Shown here: piece after piece, positions 26,001-34,271 of the stretch
Numbering within the stretch: position 1 is the first letter of the stretch
Layout of the letters: each line of letters begins with the position of its first letter
Assembly (NCBI GenBank): GCA_019429465.1
Contig: JAHYIV010000005.1
Location: forward strand, 62,001-126,000
DNA length: 64,000 bases
From: Desulfoarculaceae bacterium
GTDB lineage: Bacteria; Desulfobacterota; Desulfobulbia; Desulfobulbales; Desulfocapsaceae
Direction: 5' to 3'
Notes under the pieces: generated by a model
What the model was told of the DNA's origin: nothing
What the model saw: the letters and a program-made list of their open reading frames with translations, nothing else
Database searches by the model: none
Made by a program: the position numbers and the translations under genes

Positions 26001-26737
26001 TGTTGGCACCCCTCGCTACTGAAAACAGCACCTGCAAAAGCATTAGCATAGGCATTACACCGCTCCGGGGTGTCTAAGAGCGCATCAGAAATTTTGCTGA
26101 GGTCGTTCAGCACTTGATCATCGCTCTCACACCGAATCTGATCAAGACTAGCGGAGATATTTTCCGGGGTGGGAGTTAGAATTGCAGCTTGCTCGGCGAT
26201 GGCATAGTTCATCGCTTTCGGATAGAAGTTTTGATCCGATCCAAATTCCGTGGCGATCATCCGCTCAACATCGTCTCGCACCCCATTGTTGTTTGCATCG
26301 ACGCCAGCCACCGTTTCCTGGTTGGCGGTTGCATCCGGTACTGGAGGTACTTTGACACCGTTAATGACTTCATCTCCATCATTAATGACATCATTGGTAC
26401 CGCCGTTAACGACTTCATCTCCATCATTAATAACATCATCGGTACCGCCGTTTACGACTTCATCTCCACCATTAATGACATCATCGGTACCGCCGTTAAC
26501 GACTTCATCTCCACCATTAATGACATCATCGGTACCGCCGTTAACGACTTCATCTCCACCATTAGTGACAGCATCGGTACCGCCGTTAACGACTTCATCT
26601 CCACCATTAGTGACAGCATCGGTACCGCCGTTTACGACTTCACCTCCACCATTATCGTCGCTGTCACCTCCACAGGCCTGCAAGGCAAACAAAAAAACAA
26701 GCACTAAGCAAAACAAAAATTTCCTAGCAGTTACCAT
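25997..26737 (-). CDS. Repeat-rich lipoprotein in the DGR operon
   Basis: 246 residues from an ATG at 26737 with AAGGAG upstream. Lipobox LQAC at the end of a hydrophobic leader (Cys22), followed by GGDSDDNGG. Residues 30-128 are about 6.6 copies of a 15-residue repeat (GGDEVVNGGTDDVIN). The C-terminal 110 residues hold a calcium-loop-like VDANNNGVRDDVE and then a helical part with two Cys. It overlaps the target 2 gene by 4 bp (ATGA), so the two products are probably made together; it might anchor or present the hydrolase/lectin at the surface. I do not recognise the family. Confidence 0.8.
   Translation of the reverse strand: MVTARKFLFCLVLVFLFALQACGGDSDDNGGGEVVNGGTDAVTNGGDEVVNGGTDAVTNGGDEVVNGGTDDVINGGDEVVNGGTDDVINGGDEVVNGGTDDVINDGDEVVNGGTNDVINDGDEVINGVKVPPVPDATANQETVAGVDANNNGVRDDVERMIATEFGSDQNFYPKAMNYAIAEQAAILTPTPENISASLDQIRCESDDQVLNDLSKISDALLDTPERCNAYANAFAGAVFSSEGCQQ
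26354..26650 (-). repeat. 45-bp tandem repeat inside the lipoprotein gene
   Basis: About 6.6 contiguous units with period 45 bp, in frame (15 residues). Units differ by a few bases, mostly conservative (Asp/Gly/Asn, Ala-Val/Asp-Val). The length could change by recombination without shifting the frame. Confidence 0.85.
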
Positions 26738-27277
26738 GCCAATCTCCTTATATTCATGACAGACCACTTCAGCTGGTTGAATTCCATAAGATCTTCCTGC
26801 AAGCCACCTCGAAAAAAAATGTGTTCTTACCTTTCCCTGGGACTTCATCACAATTTTAAACAAATAGCAAATAAAATTAGCTCCTCGCTATTTCAGGTGG
26901 GTAAGCCAAAGTTACATTTTCCGCCAAGGAGGTAGATCATGGCAATTACATTCTTAGTTGTGTCCGTCAACCACCAGCTTTAGCTTCGGCCGCCCGGATT
27001 AAGCTATTTATTGTAAGGGGGTGAGGCACCATCAGGGAACCATCCTGACAAGATATTTGATATATTCTCCGAATTTTATCCTGATCCGGCCCGACAGCTA
27101 CGAAACGCCAGCGGTTCAGGTTCAGCATATGGATTTCGGGAAGGGAGAGAGAGAAAGGAGTGAACCTGTGGAGCAAAGGTCACGGGAGTTGGGGTAATTT
27201 CTGGTGAGGGGAACCCACCAGACGGGTGATGCGGACAAAGAGGTAACAGAGCAGAGGAGGCTCAGAACTCAATAAAT
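26738..27277. other. 540 bp without a convincing gene, upstream of the DGR operon
   Basis: The DGR operon promoter should lie at 26740-26900. An orphan plus-strand ribosome site (AAGGAGG) and ATG at 26939 lead only to a 14-codon frame. A 69-codon minus-strand frame (26967-27176) shows no domain. The region may be debris of a lost gene or mobile element. Confidence 0.5.
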
Positions 27278-27520
27278 TTATTTCTGAACCTCCTTCCACT
27301 CTTTGACAAAATTACGGATATACCAATCCTCAACCTTTTTCCTGGCCCAGGGGGTTTTTCGCAGAAACACCAGACTGGACTGAATGCTTGGCTCACTGAT
27401 AAAACATTGTACCCTGATCTTCCGGCCCATTTTCTCCCAGCCATACTTCTCAAGCAGACGGACAAGAATCATCTCCAGGGTGACGCCATGCAAAGGATTA
27501 TTCGGTTGCTGATCATTCAT
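27278..27520 (-). CDS. VF530/DUF2132-family DNA-binding protein
   Basis: 80 residues matching the small VF530 family: NNPLHGVTLEMILVRLLEKY, GWEKMG, CFISEPSIQSSLVFLRKTPW and ARKKVE. The family's structure is related to small helical DNA-binding folds; cellular role unknown. It begins 7 bp after the small lysine-rich gene and 180 bp after der. Confidence 0.88.
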   Translation of the reverse strand: MNDQQPNNPLHGVTLEMILVRLLEKYGWEKMGRKIRVQCFISEPSIQSSLVFLRKTPWARKKVEDWYIRNFVKEWKEVQK

Positions 27521-27527
27521 ACCGTGC

Positions 27528-27641
27528 TTACATCTGCCCCTTCTTGTCTTCTTTTTTTGCCTTCTTTGCCGCTTTTTTTTCCTTCATAGACTTCGCAGGC
27601 TCTTTCTTTGCTTCTTTCTTGGTATTTTGTTCCTTGCCCAT
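27528..27641 (-). CDS. 37-residue lysine-rich protein
   Basis: A short frame with GGAGG at an ideal distance before the ATG. The product is MGKEQNTKKEAKKEPAKSMK followed by EKKAAKKAKKEDKKGQM: about 40 percent Lys, with many Glu and Ala, no Cys or hydrophobic stretch. The composition resembles histone H1-like tails. It is followed after 7 bp by the VF530-like DNA-binding gene, so a nucleoid-related role is possible but unproven. Confidence 0.6.
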   Translation of the reverse strand: MGKEQNTKKEAKKEPAKSMKEKKAAKKAKKEDKKGQM

Positions 27642-27706
27642 GATTACTTCCTCCTTCGAGTTGCTCTTGAGTTGTTCTTGACCTTGCTTCCAAAAAAAAA
27701 CCGAAC

Positions 27707-29050
27707 TTATTTCTTTCCTTCTCTATCCCGATTTTTATCACGAATAACGATCTGTACCGGCACCTTATCCAGGCCCAGCCCATCCCGGAAACGGTTGGTC
27801 AGATACCGCTCATAGGAGAAGTGAACCCCCTTGGAGCTGTTACTCATGATCACAAATTGCGGCGGTTTGGTGCCAATCTGCGAGGTAAAGTAAAATTTGA
27901 GCCGCTTGTTCTTATAAATGGGCGGACTATGCGCCACCACAGCATCCTGAAGCAACTGGTTCAAGGCTGAGGTCGGAAATTTGGCGGTAAACTGTTTATA
28001 GACCGCCCCGATTGTTGGAAAAAGCCGTTTAATCCCATAGCCTGTGAGCGCCGAGACATGAAGAATAGGGGCAAACCCGACAAAAGGCAAGGCCCGTCCT
28101 ATCTCCGCCCACAGATGTTCCTGTCTCTTTTTATCATCCTGGATCAGATCCCACTTATTCACCAGGATAATCAGCCCACGTCCCTGATCCTGGGTATAGC
28201 CGATCACCGTGGCATCCTGTTCCGTTATCCCTTCAGCGGCATCAATCAAGACCACGGCGATATCACATTGTTCCATGGAGGAGAGACCTTTCAGGATACT
28301 GAATTTCTCCAGCTTTTCAGTGGTCTTTCCCTTGCGGCGAATCCCGGCAGTGTCAATGAGCAGATAATTATACTGGTCATAGCTGAGCAGGGTGTCCACA
28401 GCATCCCTTGTGGTGCCGGAAACCTCAGAGACCACCATCCGTTCCTGGCCGAGTATCTGGTTAATCATGGATGACTTGCCGACGTTGGGACGACCGAAAA
28501 AGGCCACCTTGATGGTGTTTTCCGGGAGAGCGACTTCGTCATCATTCTTTTTCAGCTCTTTGCTCAAGGCATCCATCAGGGTGTAAAAGCCGAAGCTATG
28601 CTCACCCGAGAGCGACCACAAGGGCTCAATGCCCAGCTCATAAAAAGGAGACAGCAGCTTCAGCTCCTGTTCGGGGCTGTCAATCTTATTGACCACATGA
28701 AAGATGGTCTTATTGGTGCGACGCAACAGATCGACCACCTCACGGTCAGCAGGCAGTATGCCCTGACGGCCATCCATGAGAAAGATAATGATATCAGCCT
28801 CTTCAATGGCAGCCATGGCCTGTTCCCGGATATGATCAACCATCAGATCCTCGGGATCATCATCAATGCCGCCGGTATCCACCAGCATGAACATCTTCTC
28901 ATCCCAGACCACGCGCGCATAATGACGGTCACGGGTCACCCCGGGTGTGGCGTCAACAATGGCCTGCCTGGATTTAGTGATACGGTTAAACAGGGTTGAT
29001 TTCCCCACATTGGGACGCCCGACAAGGGCAACGATAGAGTGCGTTGGCAT
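27707..29050 (-). CDS. der: Ribosome assembly GTPase Der (EngA)
   Basis: 447 residues with two consecutive GTPase domains: GRPNVGKS near residue 10 and again near 185, each with DTGGI/DTAGI and NKID/NKWD motifs, then a C-terminal KH-like domain (KLKFYFTSQIGTKPPQFVIM, as RLKFYFTSQ). Der helps 50S subunit maturation. The start at 29050 (MPTHSIVALVGRPN) has AAAGGAAG upstream; the frame extends 34 codons further without similarity. Confidence 0.95.
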   Translation of the reverse strand: MPTHSIVALVGRPNVGKSTLFNRITKSRQAIVDATPGVTRDRHYARVVWDEKMFMLVDTGGIDDDPEDLMVDHIREQAMAAIEEADIIIFLMDGRQGILPADREVVDLLRRTNKTIFHVVNKIDSPEQELKLLSPFYELGIEPLWSLSGEHSFGFYTLMDALSKELKKNDDEVALPENTIKVAFFGRPNVGKSSMINQILGQERMVVSEVSGTTRDAVDTLLSYDQYNYLLIDTAGIRRKGKTTEKLEKFSILKGLSSMEQCDIAVVLIDAAEGITEQDATVIGYTQDQGRGLIILVNKWDLIQDDKKRQEHLWAEIGRALPFVGFAPILHVSALTGYGIKRLFPTIGAVYKQFTAKFPTSALNQLLQDAVVAHSPPIYKNKRLKFYFTSQIGTKPPQFVIMSNSSKGVHFSYERYLTNRFRDGLGLDKVPVQIVIRDKNRDREGKK

Positions 29051-29646
29051 TTCTTCCTTTATATATATAATCAGATAATCAGAACTCTTTTCAAACAACA
29101 GGAGAGACTTTAACGGAAGACAACAGAGATGACATTCACGTCTCAATCTCACTTTGACAAGCAGGAAGTTGAAGACACTTCAAAAATCACTTTTGGGCGA
29201 ATATACACTAGAATAGCTACTATTGCACTAATTGCCAAGGGATGACGATTTTTAATCTCCTTGCTTTCGCTGAGCACGATGAAGTATATCTAATAATATT
29301 GTCACCTGTAAACTTATCGCTTCGGGCATTTATCCAGGTGGAACACCTGCAGCGACAACGGCAGCAAAACATTCATGCAAGTCAAAAACATCTTCCTAAC
29401 AGGAGGCATGAGAGAGTACCCGCTATAAGCGTTTGTGCGACTCTTCTAACCCGATGAACGGGACAAGTACCTTACAGATTATTTTCTTGCAAAAAAAACC
29501 AAGAAAACAATCTGTAAGGCACTATCATCCATCTTCGTCATTCCATTGCATACAAGATGAGGGACCTTTCATTCTACCGATTTTCTTAAGATTTCTCATT
29601 TTGTTCACGATGAGATACATACTGATCTCATGACTACAGGGCCTCA
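29051..29646. other. Noncoding stretch between divergent genes
   Basis: About 600 bp between der (minus) and an unknown gene (plus). It holds the hairpin element at 29446-29525. The remainder is AT-rich with short frames that lack ribosome sites; promoters for both flanking genes are expected but not clear. Confidence 0.5.
29446..29525. repeat. Hairpin element family 1, copy A
   Basis: Box CTAACCCGATGAACGGGACA (29446-29465) followed by arms 29467-29489 and 29500-29522 that pair over 23 bp with two G-T-type mismatches around an A-rich loop. Three further copies lie at 30311, 44346 and 58860. Confidence 0.75.
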
Positions 29647-30279
29647 ATGGATAACAAACTGCAACAGCTCATCGCGACCATTAAAAAACTTGAAAACGAA
29701 CTCAGCCAGGAGATCAACAAGAAAGAGGCTGAGTTCCGTTACCAGATTCAAGGTAAAAAAATACGCTTTGACCAAGAGATCAAAAGGCAGCACAAACTCG
29801 TTGCCACCAGGATCTCCCGTTATGTGAAGGAAGCGGAACTCCACAACATCTTTACCATTCCCTTTATCTGGGCCTGCCTGATTCCAGCCCTGTTCCTCGA
29901 CGCCTTCGTCTCCCTGTTCCAGGCAGTCTGCTTCCCCATCTACAAGATCCCCAAGGTCAAACGCAGCAGCTACATTGTCATCGACCGCCACGCCCTCAGC
30001 TACCTCAACACCATTGAAAAGCTGAACTGCATCTACTGCGGATATTTCAACGGACTGATCGCCTATATCCATGAAATAGCAGGCAGGACGGAACAATACT
30101 GGTGCCCGATCAAACATGCGAGACGAACCAGTGGTTTCCACAGCCGCTACAGCAGATTCCTGGAATATGGCGACGCCGAGGGGTACCGGCAGGAGATAAA
30201 CAAGGTGCGCCATGCCTTCGAGGATCTACAGACCTCGGAAGAAGACGAAGAAGAACTGATGCGAAGAGCGGAAGACTAA
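29647..30279 (+). CDS. Conserved-looking protein of unknown function
   Basis: 210 residues. An N-terminal basic coiled-coil-like helix (about 1-65, rich in Lys/Glu/Gln) leads to a hydrophobic stretch (IPFIWACLIPALFLDAFVSL, 69-95). After that come a CIYCGYFNG motif and YWCPIKHARR, a set of three or four cysteines that could bind metal, and an acidic C-terminus. This looks like a membrane-attached protein with a Cys/His site. I do not recognise the family with confidence. It is a single gene closed by the hairpin at 30311. Confidence 0.7.
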   Translation: MDNKLQQLIATIKKLENELSQEINKKEAEFRYQIQGKKIRFDQEIKRQHKLVATRISRYVKEAELHNIFTIPFIWACLIPALFLDAFVSLFQAVCFPIYKIPKVKRSSYIVIDRHALSYLNTIEKLNCIYCGYFNGLIAYIHEIAGRTEQYWCPIKHARRTSGFHSRYSRFLEYGDAEGYRQEINKVRHAFEDLQTSEEDEEELMRRAED

Positions 30280-30310
30280 CGGCCTTGAGCCGTACCAGTA
30301 CCTTCGCTAC

Positions 30311-30380
30311 TTTTTAGTGCCTTTCGCAGATTATTTTCTTGCAAAAAAAAACAAGAAAACAATCTGCAAGGCACTAAAAA
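30311..30380. terminator. Hairpin element family 1, copy B, between convergent genes
   Basis: Arms 30311-30341 and 30352-30380 extend to TTTTTAGTGCC/GGCACTAAAAA and give T-runs on both strands. Placed between two converging genes, it is well suited as a bidirectional terminator. No CCCG..CGGG box is present in this copy. Confidence 0.7.
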
Positions 30381-30397
30381 CTACACTCTGAAGTTCA

Positions 30398-31483
30398 TTA
30401 CACTCCCTGCTGAAAAAGCTTCTGGGCCTGGGTCACCAGGCGCGGAAGAAGCCGCAGATCAGAAAGTTCCTGATCCCGTAAGCGCTCAGCCAGTGACAGC
30501 AGGGCCGGGGCAATAAAACGGGAGAAAAAAAGCTTACCCTGTGTTCTGCTCAAGAAAGAAAAGGCGCCAATGATCTGCAGATTCCGCTGCAGGGCCAGAA
30601 AACTGTATTCCCGGCGGAACTGCTGCCCATCCAGCGGATACAGAGCCGTCACCGCCTCAAGATACATCCGGAACAGCTCCTCCTGAAACGAGGGGGGCAG
30701 AGCGGTATAGGGGTCAATGAGCAGCGAGGCAAGATCGTAGCCCAAAGGTCCCATCCTGCCCCCCTGGAAATCAATAAAACAGAGCTGACCATTCCGGGCC
30801 ATAATATTTCTCGACTGAAAATCCCGGTGCAGAAAAAAAGTGGCAGGAGCCTGAGAGGCCGCAGTGGCGATCTGCTCGAACTCTTCCCCGATCCCTGGTA
30901 TCTCCTTCTGACCCAGCAGTTCCTGCCAGAAGGCCCGCAGAAAATAACCGGACTCCCGGCTCAGCATCAACGAACGGTCATAGGCCCTGGTATCCCAGCA
31001 CCAGTCGCGGTCAAACCCGGCAGCGCCGCGAATCTGCATCCAGGCCAGTTGCTGCACGGCCTGAATATACCAGGGACGAACAGCTTGCAGATCGATCTGG
31101 CCCGACGGATTTCGGCTTTGCTCCACCAGATCGTGGAGTTTCACATCCCCCAGATCCTCAAAAAGCAGCAAGCCCTGTTCCTCGTCCCAGCCATATTGCG
31201 CCGGAACCCTCACCCCGCAACCATGAAGATGAACGCCGATCAGCCTGGCCGCTCCGGCCTCCATCATATCCTGTTCCGTCCTGCCGGCAGGCGCCACAGC
31301 CAGACAAAGCCCCTCTCCATTTGGGCGCCCGACCCGCCAGAATCGCCGACTGGAACCATCACCAGCCAGACGTCGAAGCACGAGGGAGTTCAGAGGGTCA
31401 TTGGCCTCCCTCCGGGAGATAAGCCCGGAGTCATGAAGCAAGGCCGCAAGCTTCATATTTTCACTTTCATTTTTCTGAGTCAT
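30398..31483 (-). CDS. amgK: AmgK-like sugar kinase (aminoglycoside phosphotransferase fold)
   Basis: 361 residues with a phosphotransferase fold: LAGDGSSRRFWRV near the N-terminus, LLLFEDLGD, the catalytic loop FLHRDFQSRNIM and the metal-binding IDFQGGRMGPLGYDLASLL. This is the pattern of AmgK, which phosphorylates N-acetylmuramate/N-acetylglucosamine at the anomeric position in cell-wall recycling. A MurU-like nucleotidyltransferase lies close by (33346-34230), the usual partner, with a plus-strand metF-like gene between them. Substrate is inferred from that pairing. Confidence 0.78.
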   Translation of the reverse strand: MTQKNESENMKLAALLHDSGLISRREANDPLNSLVLRRLAGDGSSRRFWRVGRPNGEGLCLAVAPAGRTEQDMMEAGAARLIGVHLHGCGVRVPAQYGWDEEQGLLLFEDLGDVKLHDLVEQSRNPSGQIDLQAVRPWYIQAVQQLAWMQIRGAAGFDRDWCWDTRAYDRSLMLSRESGYFLRAFWQELLGQKEIPGIGEEFEQIATAASQAPATFFLHRDFQSRNIMARNGQLCFIDFQGGRMGPLGYDLASLLIDPYTALPPSFQEELFRMYLEAVTALYPLDGQQFRREYSFLALQRNLQIIGAFSFLSRTQGKLFFSRFIAPALLSLAERLRDQELSDLRLLPRLVTQAQKLFQQGV

Positions 31484-31549
31484 GCGTACAATACTACCTA
31501 TTGCCCCTCAGGGTATGCAAGAAGAAAGAAGGCCCCTGGAACCAAAATT

Positions 31550-31604
31550 CAGGATTCATAACGAAACGACTTCTCCCTTGCCGACCTTTTCGTTATAAAT
31601 CCTG
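31550..31604. repeat. Hairpin upstream of the metF-like gene
   Basis: CAGGATTCATAACGAAA (31550-31566) and TTTCGTTATAAATCCTG (31588-31604) pair over 17 bp with one mismatch. It sits in the divergent space between amgK and the metF-like gene, so it is not an ordinary terminator position for either gene. Confidence 0.55.
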
Positions 31605-31697
31605 ACACCGGCCAGCAATGGCTGAAAAGCAATTGTCGTTATTTCCTTCCCGACGAGTCCCTGGTCAGCTGACAACGGCGCACTAAAACTTTACGAG

Positions 31698-33299
31698 ATG
31701 ATCCCCATGCCCTTCTCTCAATCAATCGATATCTTCAGGACCTCCCTCTTCAAGACCGAGGAATTCACTCTCACCTTTGAACTGGTACCAGGAAGAGGTT
31801 CAGGCGGGAAACGACTGGAAGGAATCCTCAGATTTGCCGAAGAGGCCAAAAAAGATGGCCGGATCAAAGCCCTCTCCATCACCGACAACCCCGGAGGCCA
31901 TCCAGCGCTCGCCCCCACTGCTTTGGGGCTTGACATCCAGTCCATAGGCATTGAACCGCTGATCCACTTTTCCCTCAAGGACAAGAACCGCAATATGGCC
32001 GAAAGCCAGCTCTTTGAATGCCATCGGCACGGCCTGCTCAACCTGCTGATTCTCGGCGGCGATTTTCCCCGTTACGGATTTCACGGCCAGGCCATGCCGG
32101 TCTTTGACCTGGACTCTCCCCAGCTCCTGGCCCTCATTGACCGCCTGCGCCAGACCCTTCCCCTGGAAAAAGAGGCCCCGGGAGGCGTTATGCCGCTGCC
32201 GCCCATGGATTTCCTGGCCGGATGTGTGGTCTCGCCCTTCAAAACCACCGAGGCCGAGCAGATCTTCCAATATGCCAAGCTGCTCACCAAGATCTCCTCC
32301 GGCGCCCATTTTGTCATCAGCCAGCTCGGCTTTGACATGAATAAGTACCAGGAGTTATTATCCTTCTGCCGGCAGAACGCGATTACCGTCCCCCTCATTG
32401 CCAGCGTCTTTATTCCCAGCATCAAGGTGGCCGAGATCATGTGCCGTGGCCAGGTTCCTGGCGTTATCTTTCCGGAATCACTGGTGCAAGCTATGAAGGA
32501 AGAGGGGCAAAGTCAGGACAGTGGAGAAGAGGCACGGCTGCTGCGGGGTGCCAAGATGGTGTCGGTTCTCAAGCAGATGGGCTACTCCGGGGTTCATCTG
32601 GGCGGTAACAATCTGGACTTCAGCAAGATCGCCTTTCTTTTGGATCAGGCAGAACACTTCACCAGGACAGCCGACCTGCGGGAGCTGCGGCAGGAGGTAG
32701 ATTTTCCGGCCCCATCCACCTGGTATTTCTTTTCCCATCCTGGACAGCAGACACCGGCACCACAGGCACCATCAGTCCTCTTTCGGATCAATCAGCAGAT
32801 CCACGACTCCGTATTCACGCCAGAGGGTTTCATCTTCCCGCTGGCCAGGGGAGTGAGCCTCCGCGCCGACCAGAACAGCAAGGTCAGCAGCCTGTACACC
32901 TTTTGCGAACAGCTGATCAAGACCCTTCTTTTTCGCTGTCGCATGTGCGGGGACTGCACCCTGGACGAATCCAGCTATCTCTGCCCGCAATCAGGCTGCC
33001 CGAAAAAAATGATCAACGGCCCCTGCGGCGGCTCCCTGCACGGTTTCTGTGAAGTCTATCCCAAAGAAAAACTCTGTTTCTGGGTCAAGGTTTACCACAG
33101 CAACCCACCCGGTCAGACAAGGGTGGATGACGGCCGGAGAGAGGCTAATGCCGAGGGAGCCAGCAATGGGCAAAGAGTAACGGGCGGGCGTTCCCTGCCC
33201 CATTGCCCGCTCCTCCCCCCTAAAGACTGGTCGCTTCAGGGAAGTTCTTCATGGCTCAACTATTTTGCCGGACGCGACCACAATAAGCTGGGCCAATAG
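31698..33299 (+). CDS. Methylenetetrahydrofolate reductase with cysteine-rich C-terminal domain
   Basis: 533 residues. Residues about 1-330 are a MetF-like TIM barrel (FELVPGRGSGGKRLEGILRF cut short, SITDNPGGHPALAPTALG, NLLILGGDFPRYG and AHFVISQLGFDMNKY). Residues about 370-470 are the MTHFR_C/MetV-type domain with a cysteine cluster (CRMCGDC, YLCPQSGCPK, GPCGGS, GFCEV). Such proteins act in the methyl branch of the Wood-Ljungdahl pathway in anaerobes, where the C-terminal part links the reductase to an electron-donating partner. This agrees with cooS at 9223. The last 60 residues are low-complexity. Confidence 0.85.
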   Translation: MIPMPFSQSIDIFRTSLFKTEEFTLTFELVPGRGSGGKRLEGILRFAEEAKKDGRIKALSITDNPGGHPALAPTALGLDIQSIGIEPLIHFSLKDKNRNMAESQLFECHRHGLLNLLILGGDFPRYGFHGQAMPVFDLDSPQLLALIDRLRQTLPLEKEAPGGVMPLPPMDFLAGCVVSPFKTTEAEQIFQYAKLLTKISSGAHFVISQLGFDMNKYQELLSFCRQNAITVPLIASVFIPSIKVAEIMCRGQVPGVIFPESLVQAMKEEGQSQDSGEEARLLRGAKMVSVLKQMGYSGVHLGGNNLDFSKIAFLLDQAEHFTRTADLRELRQEVDFPAPSTWYFFSHPGQQTPAPQAPSVLFRINQQIHDSVFTPEGFIFPLARGVSLRADQNSKVSSLYTFCEQLIKTLLFRCRMCGDCTLDESSYLCPQSGCPKKMINGPCGGSLHGFCEVYPKEKLCFWVKVYHSNPPGQTRVDDGRREANAEGASNGQRVTGGRSLPHCPLLPPKDWSLQGSSSWLNYFAGRDHNKLGQ

Positions 33300-33345
33300 C
33301 ACGAGGGCACTGCAACAAGGGTAAGCAAAATCCCCCGTGTTTTTA

Positions 33346-34230
33346 TCACCGCACGACCAGTTGATCGACAACCATACTGCCCGGCTCAATTGTGGCTCCG
33401 TCCCAGACTACCGACCGCTGCAGTTGCGTATGGCTGCCGATGACAGCATCCCCCATACAGACCCAGTCACGCAACACTAGATCGCTCGCGGTTTTCGCCT
33501 TGGTATCAACCAGGAACGAACCCCTCGTCGGCAAAGAAAGCTCAGGCCAGACAGGGATTTTTCCGGTCAGCAGGCCACCATGAAGCGCCAGATAATCTTC
33601 CACCGTTCCCATATCCGTCCAGAAGCAGTCATCTACACGAGCGGCGCTGATCGGCTGCCCCTGCTCGATAAGTTGGCGATACAGGTCAATGATCGAATAT
33701 TCTTCTCCTTCAGGAACCCCTGACAATATGGAGGGTTCCAGGATATGCAGGCCGGTAAAGGCCAGCAGTTCACCTTTGGTTCTGTCATCAAAGCTACAAA
33801 TCCGCTCACCCTGAACCGCCACACTATTAAAACGAGGACAACCATGCATGGCCATGGTCACCGGCGTCCCTTGGAGCATATGCTCATGATAGAGACGCTG
33901 GTAGTCAATGGTATGATAGATGTCGCCGTTGGTCACCAGCACGGGCTCATCCCTGAACTGATCAAGGGCCAGCCGCAACCCGCCTCCCGTCCCGAGGACA
34001 GCGCTCTCCTCCTGCACCACGACGCCGGCAATACCTTGAAGGGCGTTCATGATCTGCTCCCGCAGATAATGGCAGTTGACCACAATATGGTCACAACCGG
34101 CCTGCTGCAGACGTTGAATGGTGAGCAGCAGCAAGGGTTGATTGAGGACGGGAAAGAGGGGTTTAGGGCGAACAAGGGTGTAAGGCAACAGGCGGGTTCC
34201 GAATCCGGCCGCCAGGATCATGGCCTGCAT
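33346..34230 (-). CDS. murU: MurU-like sugar-1-phosphate nucleotidyltransferase
   Basis: 294 residues, a nucleotidyltransferase beginning MQAMILAAGFGTRLLPYTL (nucleotide-binding GxGTRL), then VTNGDIYHTID, the catalytic Asp region, and FWTDMGTVEDYL. The C-terminus (about 220-294) has left-handed-helix-like repeats ending GSHTQLQRSVVWDGA. MurU makes UDP-MurNAc from MurNAc-1-phosphate; with AmgK it bypasses de novo synthesis. Other sugar nucleotides remain possible. Confidence 0.75.
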   Translation of the reverse strand: MQAMILAAGFGTRLLPYTLVRPKPLFPVLNQPLLLLTIQRLQQAGCDHIVVNCHYLREQIMNALQGIAGVVVQEESAVLGTGGGLRLALDQFRDEPVLVTNGDIYHTIDYQRLYHEHMLQGTPVTMAMHGCPRFNSVAVQGERICSFDDRTKGELLAFTGLHILEPSILSGVPEGEEYSIIDLYRQLIEQGQPISAARVDDCFWTDMGTVEDYLALHGGLLTGKIPVWPELSLPTRGSFLVDTKAKTASDLVLRDWVCMGDAVIGSHTQLQRSVVWDGATIEPGSMVVDQLVVR

Positions 34231-34271
34231 CAGAAGGACAGAGAGGAAAAGGGAAGGAGCAAAAGGGCCAT

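Noticed and set aside
26354-26650. Regular repeats that could suggest a CRISPR array
   Set aside because: Units are contiguous, 45 bp, in frame and encode a 15-residue lipoprotein repeat; there are no spacers and no cas genes.
26967-27176. 69-codon minus-strand frame upstream of the DGR
   Set aside because: No domain, no clear ribosome site; kept only as unexplained noncoding DNA.
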